DNA from: Desulfobacterales bacterium
GTDB taxonomy: Bacteria > Desulfobacterota > Desulfobulbia > Desulfobulbales > Desulfocapsaceae
DNA length: 6,108 bases
Reading direction: 5' to 3'
Assembly: GCA_013042695.1 (NCBI GenBank)
Contig: JABDPQ010000490.1
Coordinates: forward strand, 1 to 6,108
Shown here: positions 1 through 5,977 of the stretch, in pieces
How the letters are laid out: each line of letters opens with the position of its first letter
How positions within the stretch are numbered: position 1 is the first letter of the stretch
Translations under genes and position numbers: made by a program
The notes under the pieces: generated by a model
Database searches by the model: none
What the model was told of the DNA's origin: nothing
Seen by the model: the letters and a program-made list of their open reading frames with translations, nothing else

Positions 1-2
1 CC

Positions 3-119
3 ACCGCTGAGATGGTCATCGCACGGTTTGCGTCATTTCCATCGGCAAAGAACGCGCAGATCGACCCGACTTCGCTACCTGCCTATCAAGCGGTGGCCGA
101 GTATTTAATAAATAAGTAA
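3..119 (+). CDS. C-terminal fragment of a serine hydrolase (class C beta-lactamase / 6-aminohexanoate-dimer hydrolase-like)
   Basis: The gene runs in from the left edge; only its last 38 codons and the TAA stop are visible. The tail reads MVIARFASFPSAKNAQ, then DPTSLPAYQAVAEYL. This matches the C-terminal pattern known from serine hydrolases of the beta-lactamase/transpeptidase fold (COG1680), where MVIVRLGSHP is followed by a short linker and a DPTSLPAY-type final helix. That subgroup is often annotated as 6-aminohexanoate-dimer hydrolase. Family members hydrolyse amide or ester bonds with a catalytic Ser-x-x-Lys, but the catalytic region lies outside this window, so substrate and activity cannot be judged. 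The other two frames across these bases also stop nearby; this frame was chosen for its family resemblance. No gene follows on this strand for about 650 bp, so it is probably the last gene of its transcript. Confidence 0.65.
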   Translation, partial: TAEMVIARFASFPSAKNAQIDPTSLPAYQAVAEYLINK

Positions 120-238
120 CTAGCTCATGATCATGGTCTTGTAAGTAGCTGCATAGGACGGCAATCAAGTTTTTCCTTGAGCTTGCTCATTAGCAATTCC
201 AGTTATAGTGTTTAGGTTTCTCAAATTCGGTCATTAAT

Positions 239-373
239 AGTTCCTGAGCACCCTCGCGCACCGGTTTTTCTGAAAATCTAACCTTGCCAGAGGATCCCTC
301 TCGCTGGGAGTATTTTTGCCAATTCTCAACTGCTCAGGAAACATATTCACCCTGTCAGGCTTAAAACAGCCTA
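239..373 (+). repeat. Interspersed degenerate repeat, copy 1
   Basis: First of three diverged copies of an intergenic element; the others are at 3654-3787 and 5579-5681. Hand alignment of 245-342 with 5584-5681 needs no gap and gives 69 of 98 identical bases. The core 281-342 matches 3695-3756 at 33 of 62 positions, and similarity to that copy continues without gaps to 373 (18 of 31). The strongest blocks are CCTTGCCAG at 282-290, ATTCTCAA at 322-329 and TCAGGAAA at 334-341. Two frames show coding-like conservation. Frame A, before 279, reads VPEHPRAPVFLKI and ends in TAA at 279-281. Frame B, from 280, reads NLARGSLSLGVFLPIL and later TLSGLKQ, and is open to TAA at 439-441. Frame B has an in-frame TGA at 271-273 and no plausible start, so I read it as a remnant, not a gene. 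Family not recognised. Confidence 0.6.
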
Positions 374-627
374 GCCTTGCCATTAAGAATCTTGAGTCTA
401 TGGCTGCACGTTACTGTCGTGTTATCTCTCACTTCGTCTAAGTTGATGAGACTGACAAAAGAAATATTCTCTCCTGCTGAATTTTAGATTTAGTTAGAAA
501 TTTCTGCCTGTGTGTTTTGTAATCGCTGGCAAGATTTTTTGGAATTATCCTTGGATGGCGACAATGCCATGCACAATGTCAATAGTGATGGAATTACTTT
601 GTTTTTTTTACCATTACTTCCAACCTA

Positions 628-656
628 TTGTCATCTTCCTCTGCGCTCACTATCTT
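628..656 (+). promoter_or_regulatory. Candidate sigma-70-type promoter for the receptor phosphatase
   Basis: TTGTCA at 628-633 (5 of 6 to the -35 consensus) is followed by a 17-bp spacer and TATCTT at 651-656 (4 of 6 to the -10 consensus). Transcription would begin near 663, giving a leader of about 110 nt before the ATG at 772. This is a by-eye consensus match in an AT-rich gap where chance matches are expected. Confidence 0.3.
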
Positions 657-760
657 CTAGGAACATCTTTATCTGACATAACCATCGATCTAGGGTTTAC
701 AGGAGTCTCTTTATGCCAACAGCGTGTGGCTTGATTCTTCTCCTCCCACTCAATTCGACC

Positions 761-764
761 GGAG
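761..764 (+). promoter_or_regulatory. Shine-Dalgarno site that fixes the phosphatase start
   Basis: GGAG lies 7 bases before the ATG at 772. The alternative in-frame GTG at 724 has no comparable site, which supports the shorter protein. Confidence 0.7.
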
Positions 765-771
765 ATTAACC

Positions 772-2733
772 ATGGGACTTCGATCTAAATTCTTAATTAT
801 TTTAATAATATTCAGCGTTGTCCCATTACTTATCTTTTTTTTAATTAACCAGAAACTTTTAGATAAACTGGGTGATCAGACCTACAAAATTTTTGAAGTC
901 GTGTTGCTGCAGACAACAGCTAAGGAATTACAGGAATCAGCAGATAATTATGCTCGTAACCTAAACAGAGAATTGAGCCATATAGTAAAGCATGTGCAGA
1001 GTAATCGAGATGATATTGAAAAATTATTATTGCAGTCAGAAACAACATCTTTTTCAAACAGAACTTCGTGGATTCAAGAGCAGATAGCTCAATTAATACC
1101 AATTTTTTTTCAAAGGTTGATAGGTTCTCGAATTGATTTGGTATCTGTAAACTTTTTCTCTGTAGATGGTTTCAGTCTTAGTTACCCGGAAAGGAAAAAT
1201 CCTCGTCAAATAGACAATCTATTCCAAGATGTTGCATCGTCAGCACCAAATAGACCGCTCTGGGGCCTGCCTGATGTGTACCGACTAGATGGACTTGAGG
1301 AACAATATGTTACCGTGGGGTTGCCAGTCCATTATAGTGATGGGTCGATATTGGGATACATTGCTATAGAATTGGATATTTTAAAATTGGTTAAAACCAT
1401 TAGCCCAGCTTCCCAGTGGTCTTCGCATATGCAAAGCCTGCTATTAGGAATGAAAGCATCCCAGAAAACAGAAGATGAGCTGCCGCTAGTTATTGGTAGA
1501 AGAAATCCATTATCTAAAAAAAGTGAATGGAAAACAGAAACGTTTCTCTTCAACATTGATCCAAAGTTTGAAGATGAGACGACGGCACTTTTTCAAGGAA
1601 TGCAATACGGGAAAAATGGCTATGTCTCAGTGCCCTTCGAAGGTGAGGTTTCAGTGTGGGCCTATTCTCAAACTGAAACAGGATTGGGGGGATTGGGGAT
1701 TCTTAACATCCTACCTGAGCGTGAAGCACTTTATCGAATAGCCAGCCACCGGGAAAGCCTAAGCAGATGGTTAAGCCTAGATAGTTTGTTAATTGTCTCG
1801 GTTGTTGTAGTAATTATGGTGATTGTCGCTGCCTATCGCTCACGTCCTATGCTCGCGCCTTTTTTTTCCTTGGTGTCAGCTTTTGAACGTCTTTCTGCCG
1901 GAGATTTTTCAGCAAAACTAAATTTTAAAATCCGAGATGAGCGTCAAATGGTTGCCGATGCCTTTAACAACATGACAATACAACTTGAAGACGGCATACG
2001 CATGCGTCAAGGCCTAGAAGTAGCCAGGGAAGTACAACATAATTTTTTTCCAGAGATCGACCCAAGCATTTCAGATTTGGATATTGGCGTTAGAATGAGC
2101 TATTGCGAAGAGACTGGGGGAGACTATGTGGATGTTTTGAATGGAAAAGGAGGGAAGGTCTGCATTGTTGTCGGTGATGTCACTGGTCATGGAGTAGGTG
2201 CGGCACTACTTGTGGCAACAGTTCGAGCCCTCATTCGTGGGCACTACGAGGCAGACACTAATTTATCTCAGGTCATTACATCCGTCAATTTCAAGCTTAC
2301 TGCGGACACGGCAGATAGTGGTCGGTTTGTCACACTTTTTATTATAGAAATAGACCCTACTTCTCAGGAATTGAGGTGGGTTCGTGCCGGGCATGATCCG
2401 GCCTGGCTCTTTCGTAATACTGATTCATCAATTGTTTCGTTAAGTGGGCCGGGGATTGCTTTGGGAGTAGATTGTGATCTAATATATTCAGAAAGCTACC
2501 GGGACCGGCTGGAATCCGGGGATGTAATATTGATAGGAACGGATGGTATATGGGAAACAAGCAGTCCTGATGGAACCGAATTCGGAAAACATAACCTTGA
2601 AAGAATCTTGTCAGAAAACTCAAAAAGAACTGCAGAGGAAATTTGCTATTCAGTGATAGATGCGGTCAATCATTTCAGGGGAACTCAAAATCAAGAGGAC
2701 GATGTATCAGTTGCCGTAATTAAGATTCAATAG
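772..2733 (+). CDS. Membrane receptor Ser/Thr phosphatase: Cache-like sensor, HAMP, SpoIIE/RsbU-type PP2C
   Basis: The 653-residue product is a one-component receptor phosphatase. A membrane helix (about 6-26) leads to a periplasmic region of about 310 residues. That region starts with a long helix (about 47-86) and carries Cache-like features: VDGFSLSYP near 131, a W/Y-rich stretch near 165, and a GLPV...DGSILGYIAIELD stretch near 183-206. A second helix (about 338-354) precedes a HAMP linker (about 355-408). The PP2C domain fills about 415-653. Its metal-binding motifs look intact: GGDYVD (449-454), GDVTGHG (468-474), GTDGIWE (589-595) and EDDVSV (642-647). In RsbU/SpoIIE relatives this domain dephosphorylates an anti-sigma-factor antagonist, so it probably converts an external ligand signal into a partner-switching response. 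No RsbV- or RsbW-like partner is visible nearby. I chose the ATG at 772, with GGAG at 761-764, over an in-frame GTG at 724, which would add 16 polar residues before the membrane helix. The coding DNA looks AT-richer than the aminotransferase gene. Confidence 0.9.
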   Translation: MGLRSKFLIILIIFSVVPLLIFFLINQKLLDKLGDQTYKIFEVVLLQTTAKELQESADNYARNLNRELSHIVKHVQSNRDDIEKLLLQSETTSFSNRTSWIQEQIAQLIPIFFQRLIGSRIDLVSVNFFSVDGFSLSYPERKNPRQIDNLFQDVASSAPNRPLWGLPDVYRLDGLEEQYVTVGLPVHYSDGSILGYIAIELDILKLVKTISPASQWSSHMQSLLLGMKASQKTEDELPLVIGRRNPLSKKSEWKTETFLFNIDPKFEDETTALFQGMQYGKNGYVSVPFEGEVSVWAYSQTETGLGGLGILNILPEREALYRIASHRESLSRWLSLDSLLIVSVVVVIMVIVAAYRSRPMLAPFFSLVSAFERLSAGDFSAKLNFKIRDERQMVADAFNNMTIQLEDGIRMRQGLEVAREVQHNFFPEIDPSISDLDIGVRMSYCEETGGDYVDVLNGKGGKVCIVVGDVTGHGVGAALLVATVRALIRGHYEADTNLSQVITSVNFKLTADTADSGRFVTLFIIEIDPTSQELRWVRAGHDPAWLFRNTDSSIVSLSGPGIALGVDCDLIYSESYRDRLESGDVILIGTDGIWETSSPDGTEFGKHNLERILSENSKRTAEEICYSVIDAVNHFRGTQNQEDDVSVAVIKIQ

Positions 2734-2744
2734 ATCTAATTTTA

Positions 2745-3173
2745 TCAATCTTTTTTAAGACTTCCGTTTAGCCAAAATTCCTCATGTGCATCGAACCAGT
2801 ACCATCGTTTTTTCGTCCAGATGGATGTGGCTTCCATTTCTTCACCCATAACCTTGCCCTCCCATACTATTTGTCCATGTTTAGTACTATGTGTCACTGC
2901 CTTGAAGATGATACCGTTGTCGTCCTGAGAGACACTATATGGTGCTGAGCCAAATCCATACTTATTACAACTTTTTGAGTGAAATTGTCCATTTTGGAAG
3001 TAGACTTCATCTACATCGTTCGCAGCACCTCCTTTTGGGCCAACGTGACCTACAAACACCATGCCGTCCAAAATGCCCTCTTTGCTCGATTGCGGACCAG
3101 GTACTACATTCTCGGCAAATATTTCTGTCGCTATTAAAGTAATGAAGATAATCAAAAAGAGCATCGTTCGCAT
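2745..3173 (-). CDS. Small secreted protein of unknown function
   Basis: The 142-residue product starts with a typical signal peptide, MRTMLFLIIFITLIATEIFA, with likely cleavage after Ala20, so the mature protein of about 122 residues should be periplasmic or secreted. The mature part is rich in aromatic residues and glycine and looks like a small beta-rich domain. Visible landmarks are DEVYFQNGQF (55-64), SCNKYGFGSAPY (68-79), GQIVWEGKVMGEEMEA (100-115) and WTKKRWYWFDAHEEFW (119-134). I recall similar proteins as conserved hypotheticals but cannot name a domain. One cysteine (Cys69) remains after cleavage, so there is no internal disulfide and no lipobox. I chose the ATG at 3173 over an in-frame TTG at 3185, which would put MGHY ahead of the signal peptide; only a weak GGG lies upstream of the ATG. 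The gene converges on the phosphatase, with 11 bp between the two stop codons. No function is proposed. Confidence 0.75.
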   Translation of the reverse strand: MRTMLFLIIFITLIATEIFAENVVPGPQSSKEGILDGMVFVGHVGPKGGAANDVDEVYFQNGQFHSKSCNKYGFGSAPYSVSQDDNGIIFKAVTHSTKHGQIVWEGKVMGEEMEATSIWTKKRWYWFDAHEEFWLNGSLKKD

Positions 3174-3898
3174 ATAGTGGCCCAATATAAATCTAAAAAT
3201 GTCGGTTTCCGTTATTGTCTCGTGTGGTTTTACCTGCTGACCCTTTATTAAAATCGCAGGGCATGAAGCTTACGCACCAACAATTAGATGCAACTAGGTT
3301 ATATGGTTGTGTCAAAGAATTTGGTTGTCAAGAAAACACCCATTATCAGAAACGCTCTGATATCGACTTAACGACCATCTTATCTGGAAAAAAATCAACC
3401 TGTGAAAAGTCTGGATAGCGTCTGCTACAACGTTCAATGGGTTGCACTTAATTTGCTTTTTGGGCCCAAGATAATTACACAATCGTGAAAATCCTGTTCA
3501 TCGTGAAAATTTCGTTATGATTAACCCGTGGGTGAGTCCCCGTAACAGAGCAAAGTATCGGGATAATGGATTATTGGTGTTTTAGGACATCAATGGCCTT
3601 AGGTTGCCAAATCAAATCACTATTAAAAAGGCAATCGCTTAAAATTTACGCGGAGTTCCTGATTATTTTAATTTTTACATCTTATGACAACCAAGCCTTG
3701 CCAGTGGCCCCTTTTATAAAGGCTCACTTGTCTCTTTGATCAGATTATCAGGTAGATTCTCGACCTTGTCTGGCCTTCAACAAAATTACGTTTTTACTTC
3801 TTATGGCCCCTCGCATGGTTCTAGTGGTACAGCTACAAATCCCTGATTATACAACGGTTATCAAGATCAGCTACCTTGCAAATTGAGGATATTCAGGT
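3174..3898. other. Long intergenic region with no supported gene
   Basis: This 725-bp stretch lies between two minus-strand genes. Repeat copy 3 occupies about 3654-3787. Two short direct repeats, both with an 18-base period, are visible: GGTTGT at 3305 and 3323, and a perfect 11-mer ATCGTGAAAAT at 3482-3492 and 3500-3510. An AT-rich stretch just upstream of the small secreted protein could hold its promoter, but I found no convincing -35/-10 pair. No hairpin followed by a T-run is evident downstream of the aminotransferase. A 51-codon frame from the ATG at 3263 has a weak purine stretch before it, but nothing about the predicted peptide looks like a protein, so I do not call it. Confidence 0.6.
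3654..3787 (+). repeat. Interspersed degenerate repeat, copy 3
   Basis: The core 3695-3756 aligns without gaps to 5620-5681 (39 of 62 identical) and to 281-342 (33 of 62). AGTTCCTGA at 3654-3662 also matches 239-247, with a one-base length difference before the core. In the coding-like frame B this copy reads SLASGPFYKGSLVSLIRLSG and then TLSGLQQ, open from 3688 to the TGA at 3844-3846. Copy 1 has TLSGLKQ at the aligned place, with different codons for several identical residues (CTG/TTG, TCA/TCT, TTA/CTT, CAG/CAA). Upstream, in the frame shifted by the one-base gap, it reads RGVPDYFNFYIL before a TGA at 3685-3687, to compare with VPEHPRAPVFL in copy 1. No plus-strand gene follows it, so it is not simply a promoter-linked element. 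Confidence 0.6.
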
Positions 3899-5239
3899 CT
3901 ATCTATGCAGACCCATAGCCTTTTCCTCTTCGGATATACAAGTATCAAGAATCGAGATTACCTCATCGATTTCATCCCTACCGATTATCAATGGCGGTGC
4001 CAGTTCCAAAGCCATGCCCATGGTTTTGACAAGAACCCCTCTTTGTTTCATACGAGCTATGATGCTCATCAGATTCTCTAGAGGAAACGGAGCACGAGAT
4101 TTTTTATTGATGGTAAAGTCGATAGCCAACCATAGACCAGTCCCCCGTACTTCACCCACACTTGGATGGTTCAGAAGCGTTCTCAAACCATCTAGAAAAT
4201 AGCGCCCCATCTTCTCGCTGTTTTCAATGAGCTTTTCCGTTTCAAGGATTTCCAGATTTCTTAATGATACCGCACAGGAAACCGGATGGTTGCCGTAAGT
4301 ATGTAGGTGATTCAGCAATTCGATAGGTTCTGTAACAAGATTAGTGCAGCCAACCGCTCCCAAAGGAACGTACCCGCTCGTCAATCCCTTTGCCATTGTC
4401 ATCAAGTCAGGGCGCACATCGAAATGCTGGGTCGCAAACATTTTGCCTGTGCGACCAAACCCACAGATGACTTCATCGATAACCAATAAGATACCGTAGC
4501 TGTCACAGATCTCCCGAATCAATGGCCAATACTCCGCAGGTGGTCTGTAGGCACCGAATCCTTGTTGGATAGGCTCGCCTATAAACATGGAGATCTGCTC
4601 CGGACCTTCAAACTCTATAACGCGTGTCAGTTCTCGTGCACAGGCCAAATCACAGTCTGGATAGTTCAAGTTGTGGGGACAGCGATAACAGTAGGGTGAT
4701 TCAATAAAAACCGAACCTGGGGCTAATGGTTCCATAAGTTGGCGCATGGGCATCACTATTCCTAAAGCTCTCACACCGATACCATTTACCCCGTGGTACG
4801 CCCCACGGCGAGAGACAACCTTAAAGCGCCCCTGATCGCCGCGATAATAATGGTAGTGTTTGGCAAGCTTCATCGCTGTTTCTACAGCTTCTGAGCCATC
4901 ACATTCGAAAGTAAACCGCTCAATTCCAGGAGGAGTGATTTCGGCCAGCTTATCAGCCAGTCTCATTGCTGGAACATTGGCAAAACCCATGGGCGTGAAA
5001 TAGGCCATCTCGCACATTTGGTCATATCCTGCCTGGGCCAGCTCACTGCGGCCGTAACCAACATGGACAGGACGAGTCCCGCCCGCTTCTAGATCGATAT
5101 AGCTGGTACCGTCCTGGTCAACTACTCGTACCCCCTCTCCTTTGACAATAACGCTAATCCCGCTGGTGACATCCTTCCTGGAGGTTCTGTGCAGCATCAG
5201 GTGGGACTTGTCATCAAGCTTGTTAATAGGTTCTGTCAT
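3899..5239 (-). CDS. Class III PLP-dependent aminotransferase with a four-cysteine insertion
   Basis: The 446-residue product has the normal length and motif order of class III (omega-amino acid / glutamate-1-semialdehyde type) aminotransferases, cytosolic PLP enzymes. Visible landmarks are DLEAGGTRPVHVGY near 49-62, the cofactor phosphate-binding stretch DGSEAVETAMK (114-124), YHG (148-150) for stacking on the ring, GEPIQQGFGAYRPP (221-234), IDEVICGFGRTG (254-265; Asp255 contacts the pyridine nitrogen), MAKGLTSGYVPLGAV (282-296; Lys284 is the expected Schiff-base lysine) and TYGNHP (314-319). An insertion at about 184-200 holds Cys184, Cys187, Cys196 and Cys200 in a CX2CX8CX3C pattern. I recall related family members with the same cluster; it could bind a metal. 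The amino donor cannot be read from the sequence. I chose the ATG at 5239 over an in-frame TTG at 5245, because GGGAGGG at 5246-5252 sits correctly for the ATG and overlaps the region of the TTG. The gene is divergent from the amidohydrolase. Confidence 0.9.
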   Translation of the reverse strand: MTEPINKLDDKSHLMLHRTSRKDVTSGISVIVKGEGVRVVDQDGTSYIDLEAGGTRPVHVGYGRSELAQAGYDQMCEMAYFTPMGFANVPAMRLADKLAEITPPGIERFTFECDGSEAVETAMKLAKHYHYYRGDQGRFKVVSRRGAYHGVNGIGVRALGIVMPMRQLMEPLAPGSVFIESPYCYRCPHNLNYPDCDLACARELTRVIEFEGPEQISMFIGEPIQQGFGAYRPPAEYWPLIREICDSYGILLVIDEVICGFGRTGKMFATQHFDVRPDLMTMAKGLTSGYVPLGAVGCTNLVTEPIELLNHLHTYGNHPVSCAVSLRNLEILETEKLIENSEKMGRYFLDGLRTLLNHPSVGEVRGTGLWLAIDFTINKKSRAPFPLENLMSIIARMKQRGVLVKTMGMALELAPPLIIGRDEIDEVISILDTCISEEEKAMGLHR

Positions 5240-5245
5240 AACCAA

Positions 5246-5252
5246 CCCTCCC
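5246..5252 (-). promoter_or_regulatory. Strong Shine-Dalgarno site of the aminotransferase
   Basis: On the minus strand GGGAGGG ends 6 bases before the ATG at 5239. It is the strongest ribosome binding site in the window and rules out the TTG at 5245 as the start. Confidence 0.75.
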
Positions 5253-5578
5253 TTGGGAAAGAAGCAAGTATTAAACTATGCCTGAGAAACCACAAAGCAT
5301 CTGATATCGGTCCAGAATAATCGTCGCGCAAGCTTTAAATGAAAAGTACTAGATTAGTTGGGAAAATCCAGCACCATTATCCTGCCGTCTAAAGTTTAAT
5401 TAATCCCGCAACTAAATCAGGCCAGGTATTCACAATAGGGCAAAGCCTGTAGCATAGTTTAGGTCGACTGGTGGAGTGTCAAAGATGGAGTTATTCAGAT
5501 CCAATCAACTCGAAGTGAAATCGAAGATGTGCGTGGGAAACCTCTAAGATTTAGATCCTGGACGAGGCTGAAGCTTAA

Positions 5579-5681
5579 TAGAATGATTATCCTCGAACTC
5601 CTATATTTCTAGAAATCGAACCTTCCCAGTGGAATCATTTCGTTTGGCGCATTTGTATCGATTCTCAAATGATCAGGAAAT
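5579..5681 (+). repeat. Interspersed degenerate repeat, copy 2
   Basis: Positions 5584-5681 align without gaps to copy 1 at 245-342 (69 of 98 identical), and 5620-5681 to copy 3 (39 of 62). In frame A it reads NDYPRTPIFLEIEPSQW, against EHPRAPVFLKI in copy 1. In frame B, from 5619, it reads NLPSGIISFGAFVSILK before a TGA at 5670-5672, against NLARGSLSLGVFLPILN in copy 1. A TAG at 5610-5612 sits at the position aligned with the TGA of copy 1. Weaker gapped similarity to copy 1 seems to continue, including GACTGACA at 5806-5813 and at 450-457. It lies about 300 bp before the amidohydrolase, in the same orientation. Confidence 0.6.
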
Positions 5682-5807
5682 GGTTTAATCTACAGTTTTT
5701 CAGAATTGACAAGATTATCAAGATTTGTGTTTCAGTGCTGAACTGTTTATCAGAGCAACGTTGTCTCGATTGCATTCGCTCATCGGCAAGACTCAGCAAA
5801 GACAGGA

Positions 5808-5836
5808 CTGACACGTTGGTAAACAGACAGTATATA
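5808..5836 (+). promoter_or_regulatory. Candidate sigma-70-type promoter for the amidohydrolase
   Basis: CTGACA at 5808-5813 (5 of 6 to the -35 consensus), a 17-bp spacer and TATATA at 5831-5836 (4 of 6) form a plausible promoter. Transcription would start near 5843 and leave an untranslated leader of about 135 nt. The match is by eye and unproven; TATA-like strings are common in this AT-rich gap. Confidence 0.35.
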
Positions 5837-5965
5837 TAAAGCATAAATGGAATTGTATTTGGTAGATAGGGATGCTTTTTCTATTCTCCTCACGATCAAT
5901 GGGGTATAAATGTATGAGTCTGCAACTAGCTAGAGCAGCAGGAAATTATTGAGTTCAATGGTAAA

Positions 5966-5969
5966 GGAG
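5966..5969 (+). promoter_or_regulatory. Shine-Dalgarno site of the amidohydrolase
   Basis: AAAGGAG ending at 5969 lies 8 bases before the ATG at 5978 and fixes that start. Confidence 0.7.
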
Positions 5970-5977
5970 CAGAGATC

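Larger units (their letters stand above)
120..771. other. Long intergenic region with no supported gene
   Basis: This 652-bp stretch separates the hydrolase tail from the receptor phosphatase. I found no open frame with a credible start, ribosome binding site and protein-like composition. It holds repeat copy 1 and a candidate sigma-70-type promoter, both listed separately. A 10-bp perfect palindrome, CATGATCATG, lies at 127-136. An imperfect hairpin lies at 161-186 (9 paired bases, a T-rich loop and a 2-base bulge). No T-run follows the hairpin, so I do not call it a terminator. The segment at about 174-230 has faint resemblance to the repeat (CCTTG, then TTCTCAA at nearly the same spacing) and may be a more decayed partial copy; this is tentative. 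Confidence 0.6.
5240..5977. other. Long divergent intergenic region with no supported gene
   Basis: This 738-bp stretch separates the divergent aminotransferase and amidohydrolase genes and should contain promoters for both. It holds repeat copy 2, a candidate promoter for the amidohydrolase, and the two ribosome binding sites at its ends, listed separately. I found no helix-turn-helix regulator or other gene inside it. No convincing minus-strand -35/-10 pair could be fixed for the aminotransferase. A plus-strand frame from about 5582 stays open for some 80 codons (start of copy 2 to about 5837), but it has no start codon with a ribosome binding site. Confidence 0.6.

Noticed and set aside
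161..186. Hairpin after the serine hydrolase gene as a terminator
   Set aside because: The stem is bulged and no T-run follows it, so rho-independent termination is not supported.
287..308. Imperfect stem (CCAG with CTGG) inside repeat copy 1, as a sign of a structured RNA
   Set aside because: The pairing weakens in copy 2 and is lost in copy 3, so there is no covariation to support it.
510..734. Open frame of 74 codons on the plus strand
   Set aside because: It starts at GTG without a ribosome binding site. The hydrophobic look comes from T-rich DNA. It overlaps the candidate promoter and runs into the leader of the phosphatase.
2357..2623. Minus-strand frame of 88 codons opposite the PP2C domain
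   Set aside because: Shadow of the phosphatase coding frame, which contains the conserved catalytic motifs on the other strand.
3215..3418. Open frame of 67 codons on the plus strand, with an internal ATG at 3263
   Set aside because: The TTG start has no ribosome binding site, the internal ATG has only a weak one, and the peptide resembles nothing I know. It could be part of a decayed gene but cannot be supported.
3876..4202. Plus-strand frame of 108 codons at the 3' end of the aminotransferase gene
   Set aside because: Shadow frame opposite a clearly recognised family member; no start signal.
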